Below the pieces are notes generated by a model. That model did not search any database. It saw only the letters and a program-made list of their open reading frames with translations, and was not told the origin of the DNA. A DNA stretch of 8,285 nucleotides from assembly GCA_050247895.1 (NCBI GenBank), contig JBFWTJ010000174.1, forward strand, positions 1-8,285. Reading direction: 5' to 3'. The position numbers were made by a program, and so were the translations under genes. This DNA comes from CAVPEW01 sp050247895 (GTDB lineage: Bacteria > Actinomycetota > Acidimicrobiia > Acidimicrobiales > VFJN01). Positions 5,280 through 8,285 of the stretch are shown here, one piece after another; the stretch's first letter is position 1, and each line of letters begins with the position of its first letter.

Positions 5280-6470
5280 ATGGCCGCTCATCAGACCCAG
5301 CCCCCCACGAGCCGAATCCCCCGTGCGGCCGCTCCACCGGTTAGGACCGCCCGGCTGGTCGCGGCCCTCGCGCTGGTCGTCCTGATCCTGCTCGGCGGGA
5401 TCGCGACCGGCCACCCGGCCGGCGCCCAGGCCGATCCTCCCCCTGCGTCCGCGCCGCTCACCTGGGGAATCCGGCCCTCCAGCGCAGCGGGTCCGGACGG
5501 CCGGGACCGGTTCGACTACGAGCTGGTTCCCGGCGACACCCTCGAGGACCACGTCGGCGTGTCGAACTTCACCACCGAGCCCCTCGAGCTCGCCGTCTAC
5601 GCCACCGACGCCTTCACCACCCGCCAGGGCCACTTCGACCTGCTGCCCGCGGCCGAGGAGCCCTCCGACGTGGGCGCCTGGATCGCCTTCGCCGAGCGGA
5701 CCGTGGTGGTGCCCCCCCGGTCCCGCCTCGACATCCCCTTCCGCCTGACCGTCCCCGAGCGGGCCACGCCTGGCGACCACGCCGGCGGCATCGTGGCCTC
5801 GCTGTCGAGCACCACGACCGACGGCTCCGGCGCGCCCCTCACCGTCGACAACCGGGTCGGCGCCCGCATCTACCTCCGCGTCGGCGGCGATCTCGATCCC
5901 GCCGCCACCGTCAACGACGTGTCGGTCGTTCACCACGGCAGCTGGAACCCTGCCGGGACCGGTGGGGCCACCGTCACCTACACCGTCACCAACACCGGCA
6001 ACGTCCGGCTCGCCGGCGTCCCGACGATCGAGCTGGCCGGGCCCTTCGGCGTCGGTCGCCGCACCGCAACCGGCCCCGAGATCGCCGAGCTCCTGCCGGG
6101 CGACGAGCTCGCCTTCGCCGTGCCCCTGGCCTCGGTGGCCCCCCTGGGCCGACTCGCCGCCACCGTCACCCTCACCCCTGAACCGATCGGCGTCGAGGGG
6201 GGCATCCCGGTGCCGACCTCCGCGGGGAGCGCCACCACCTGGGCCGTCCCCTGGGCACAGCTCGTCGCGCTCGTCCTGCTCCTCGTCGCCGTGGCGCTCG
6301 CCCGCCGGAGCCGGCGGCGGCAGAAGCAGGCCCAGGCCGCCGCCCTCGACGCCGCCCGCGCCGAAGGTCGCCAGGAGGTCCTCGTCCAACGCAAGGCCGA
6401 CGGCACCGCGGGGGACGCCGAGGTCACGGCCGAGTCCACCGGTGCCCGCGACCACTCGCTCCGACCTTGA
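5280..6470 (+). CDS. DUF916 / WxL-interacting-type membrane-anchored surface protein
   Basis: This 396-residue protein is exported and held in the membrane by its C-terminus. A long basic N-region (residues 1-25) precedes a hydrophobic signal segment at 26-43, with probable cleavage near AGAQA at 47-51. Residues 58-200 look like the DUF916 (WxL-interacting peptidoglycan-binding) domain: LTWGIRP at 60-66, FDYELVPGDTLEDHVGVSN at 78-96, VVVPPRSRLDIPFRLTVP at 142-159 and TPGDHAGGIVASL at 163-175. A second beta domain spans about 205-300 and contains TYTVTNTGNVRLAGVP. A helix at about 325-341 is followed by RRSRRRQKQ and a 45-residue charged, Ala/Glu-rich cytoplasmic tail. In Firmicutes such proteins bind WxL proteins and peptidoglycan; the WxL-like protein encoded just upstream is the obvious partner. 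ATG 5280 is the first usable start but has only a poor ribosome site. No operator like those upstream is seen, so regulation may be separate or by read-through. Confidence 0.85.
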   Translation: MAAHQTQPPTSRIPRAAAPPVRTARLVAALALVVLILLGGIATGHPAGAQADPPPASAPLTWGIRPSSAAGPDGRDRFDYELVPGDTLEDHVGVSNFTTEPLELAVYATDAFTTRQGHFDLLPAAEEPSDVGAWIAFAERTVVVPPRSRLDIPFRLTVPERATPGDHAGGIVASLSSTTTDGSGAPLTVDNRVGARIYLRVGGDLDPAATVNDVSVVHHGSWNPAGTGGATVTYTVTNTGNVRLAGVPTIELAGPFGVGRRTATGPEIAELLPGDELAFAVPLASVAPLGRLAATVTLTPEPIGVEGGIPVPTSAGSATTWAVPWAQLVALVLLLVAVALARRSRRRQKQAQAAALDAARAEGRQEVLVQRKADGTAGDAEVTAESTGARDHSLRP

Positions 6471-6524
6471 TCGGCGCCCTCACCCTGACCGTCGTCTCGC
6501 TCGACCTGACCTGACCCTGAACGC

Positions 6525-6529
6525 AGAGG
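6525..6529 (+). promoter_or_regulatory. Ribosome binding site for the last surface-protein gene
   Basis: AGAGG lies eight bases before ATG 6538 and fixes this start, which is also the first codon of a clear signal peptide. The 67-base gap before the gene holds repeated CTGACC words but no promoter or operator I can defend. The gene may be cotranscribed with the DUF916 gene. Confidence 0.6.
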
Positions 6530-6537
6530 TTTCCGAC

Positions 6538-8285
6538 ATGAGAGCTGTTCCGTTGGTGGTGCGTCGCGTGGCGGGGTTCGTCGCGTCGAGCGTGGTGGCC
6601 GGTGTCGCGGTGGTGTTGCCGTCGTCGCCGGCGCCTGCCGCAGAGGGCCCTGCTCCGGCGCCGCGGTCGCTGACGGTCATCGCGGACGTCCACACCGATG
6701 CGGTGGCGACGTTCCTCGACGGTGGTGAGCTGGTGCTCGGCACGTTGGCAGACTTGCCCGAGCCAGGGACCCGCTACGTGCCCGAGGAGGTGTGGTTCCA
6801 CGTCGACGACGACTCGCTGACCACGCTGCCGGACGGCTTCGGGTTCATCGGTGAGGCGGGTTCGCCGGTGTGGATCGCCCCGATGGCGAACCCGGGGCCG
6901 ACGCAGCTGTGGCCGGGGTTCTCGACCGACTCGGTGCCGCTCGGGGCGATCGACGGCGATCAGACCACCTTCGCCCTCGTCGGGGTCGAGGGGCCGGGTG
7001 ACGTGGAGGTGTACACCAACGACGGGCTCGGTGGGGTGGACCGCCTGTGGTCCTCGGACGAGGCGTTCGGGTCCTTCACGGTCGGGCAGGCCCACCTGCA
7101 CGCCAACTGGGCGTTCACCGCCCCGGGTACCTACGAGCTCGTCGTCGCCGCCTCGGCGACGATCGACGGCGCCCCGGTCGGCGACACCGCCACCTACACC
7201 TTCGTCGTCGGGCCGCTGGCCGGGCCGGTCGCGACGCAGACCTACCTGCAGAACGACGGCGCCGACGTGGTCACGGCCGGCACGCCGGTCGAGCTGTTCG
7301 CCTCGGTCCTGCCGTTGGTGGGGGGCTACGTCGAGTTCCGCAGCGGTTCGACGGTGCTCGGTCACCAGGAGGTGTCCGAGTGGGGAGAAGCCCCGTTCGT
7401 CACCGACGCGCTGCCGGTCGGCCCGCACTCCATCACCGCCTCGTTCGTGCCCGAGGTGGCGAACGTGGCGAACGGGTCCACCTCGGCTCCGGTCGAGGTG
7501 ACGGTGACGTCCCCGAGCGGCGTCGAGTTCGCCGTGGTCGGCGTGGAGGGGCCCTACCTTCCCGGCGACACGCTTTCCGTACAGGCGGTCGGCCTGACGT
7601 TGGGGTCGGACCAGTGGTTCCGCTGGCAGTGGCGGGCGATCGGAACGGCCGACTTCGACCTCGGCGACCCGACCTCCGATCCCACCTACACCCGCGACCT
7701 CTCGGCGTCCGATCACGGGTACGAGGTCGCGGTCGGTGTCTGGCAGTGCGAGGAGTGGGACTCGTACTGCAACTACGAACCCACGTTGATCGCCCGGTCG
7801 GCCTGGGTCCCCGTGACGGTCCTGGGCATCGGCGATCCGATCGTCGCCGAGCTGCTCACGTCGGATCACGCGCACCTGGGTGACGAGGCCGCCATCGCCG
7901 TGAGCGGGCGCGAGCTGGGCGAGGGCGAGGTCCTGGAGGTGGTCCGGCGCGATGGCCGATACGGCTCGACGTGGTGGAACGACGAGCTGTTCGTCCAGGA
8001 CGGCGGAGTCGTGCACCTCTACCTGACCGGCGGCGGCGAGTTCGCGGTCCGGGTGCTGAGCGACGGCCTGGTCGTCGCGCAGAGCGAACCGTTCTCGATC
8101 ACCGTCGACCCCTACGAGGTCCAGATCGCCGGTGTGCAGGGCGTCTACCGGCCCGGCGCGACCCAGCACGCCCAGGCGATCGTGTACCCCGAATCGCCCG
8201 ACCTCTACAACGAGTGGTCGTACTTCGTGCCTGGTGGGCTGCCCTACGAGATGGTCGAGGAGGGCTACGGGCCGGAGGCGGCGAC
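6538..8285 (+). CDS. Large secreted choice-of-anchor M protein with Ig-like modules (3' end outside window)
   Basis: The frame is open from ATG 6538 to the window edge (582 complete codons, no stop). Residues 1-35 are a signal peptide (MRAVPLVVRRVAGFVASSV, likely cut at PAPAA). An anchor-M (TIGR03769) domain spans about 47-225 with DVHTDAV at 50-56, PTQLWPGFSTDSVPLG, VGVEGPGDVEVYTNDG and AHLHANWAFTAPGTYEL at 185-201. An Ig-like domain of the Big_3_5 type follows at about 231-326 (GYVEFRSGSTVLG, LPVGPHSITASF). Then come further beta modules at about 329-431 and 432-524, and another begins at 526. The modules at 329 and 526 share the opening (V/I)xGVxGxYxPG with the Ig-like domain of the upstream WxL-like protein. 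Two cysteines (404 and 411, in CEEWDSYC) are the only ones in the visible part and could form a disulfide. How it is anchored cannot be seen. Its role is probably another substrate receptor in the same relay. Confidence 0.88.
   Translation, partial: MRAVPLVVRRVAGFVASSVVAGVAVVLPSSPAPAAEGPAPAPRSLTVIADVHTDAVATFLDGGELVLGTLADLPEPGTRYVPEEVWFHVDDDSLTTLPDGFGFIGEAGSPVWIAPMANPGPTQLWPGFSTDSVPLGAIDGDQTTFALVGVEGPGDVEVYTNDGLGGVDRLWSSDEAFGSFTVGQAHLHANWAFTAPGTYELVVAASATIDGAPVGDTATYTFVVGPLAGPVATQTYLQNDGADVVTAGTPVELFASVLPLVGGYVEFRSGSTVLGHQEVSEWGEAPFVTDALPVGPHSITASFVPEVANVANGSTSAPVEVTVTSPSGVEFAVVGVEGPYLPGDTLSVQAVGLTLGSDQWFRWQWRAIGTADFDLGDPTSDPTYTRDLSASDHGYEVAVGVWQCEEWDSYCNYEPTLIARSAWVPVTVLGIGDPIVAELLTSDHAHLGDEAAIAVSGRELGEGEVLEVVRRDGRYGSTWWNDELFVQDGGVVHLYLTGGGEFAVRVLSDGLVVAQSEPFSITVDPYEVQIAGVQGVYRPGATQHAQAIVYPESPDLYNEWSYFVPGGLPYEMVEEGYGPEAA

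Noticed and set aside
6471..6537. Repeated CTGACC words as a possible operator
   Set aside because: Irregular spacing, no symmetry and no match to the two operators; too short to support a call.
6424..8169. Long antisense open frame (581 codons) opposite the last gene
   Set aside because: Low-complexity Arg/Asp/Val composition with no recognisable motif. The + strand frame here has a signal peptide and anchor-M domain.

Overview
The window is very GC-rich, starts genes with GTG as well as ATG, and encodes proteins typical of high-GC Gram-positive bacteria. These include an actinobacterial 'anchored repeat' ABC transporter, an LAxTG-type sortase signal and a DUF916/WxL-like pair. The host is therefore an actinobacterium. 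An Acidimicrobiia-like lineage is possible, but that is only a guess from general sequence style. All genes I support lie on the + strand.

Layout. (1) 1-131 is the tail of a membrane-anchored protein, probably the substrate-binding subunit of the transporter. (2) 125-309 is a perfect 89-bp repeat, present twice with a 96-bp period, and each copy can form three short hairpins. It straddles the start of the next gene. (3) 128-1054 and 1056-1946 are the ATPase and permease of a Zn/Mn-type (ZnuBC/MntAB-like) importer of the anchored-repeat class. (4) 1947-1997 holds a 19-bp near-palindrome overlapping a promoter, followed by an apparently leaderless surface-protein gene, 1998-3599. That protein has two choice-of-anchor M (TIGR03769) domains, the first degenerate, and an LARTG wall-sorting signal. 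(5) A second copy of the same operator/promoter is embedded in the last codons of that gene and drives 3647-5152. That product has one anchor-M domain, a His/Asp-rich Ig-like domain and a C-terminal WxL-like domain. (6) A strong hairpin at 5162-5199 is followed by 5280-6470, a DUF916 (WxL-interacting-type) protein with a C-terminal membrane anchor. (7) 6538 to the window end is a further anchor-M protein followed by several Ig-like modules, with its 3' end outside the window.

How they may work together. The published view of TIGR03769 proteins, as I recall it, is a substrate relay from wall-anchored receptors to the substrate-binding subunit and then the permease. The His motifs of the three surface proteins, the metal-type permease and the paired Fur-family-like operators all fit uptake of a transition metal, most likely zinc, although this window does not prove the substrate. 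The unusual part is that the relay appears physically merged with a WxL/DUF916 surface-attachment pair. This gives three ways of holding related receptors at the envelope: sortase, WxL-like non-covalent attachment through a membrane-anchored DUF916 partner, and an unknown mode for the last protein.
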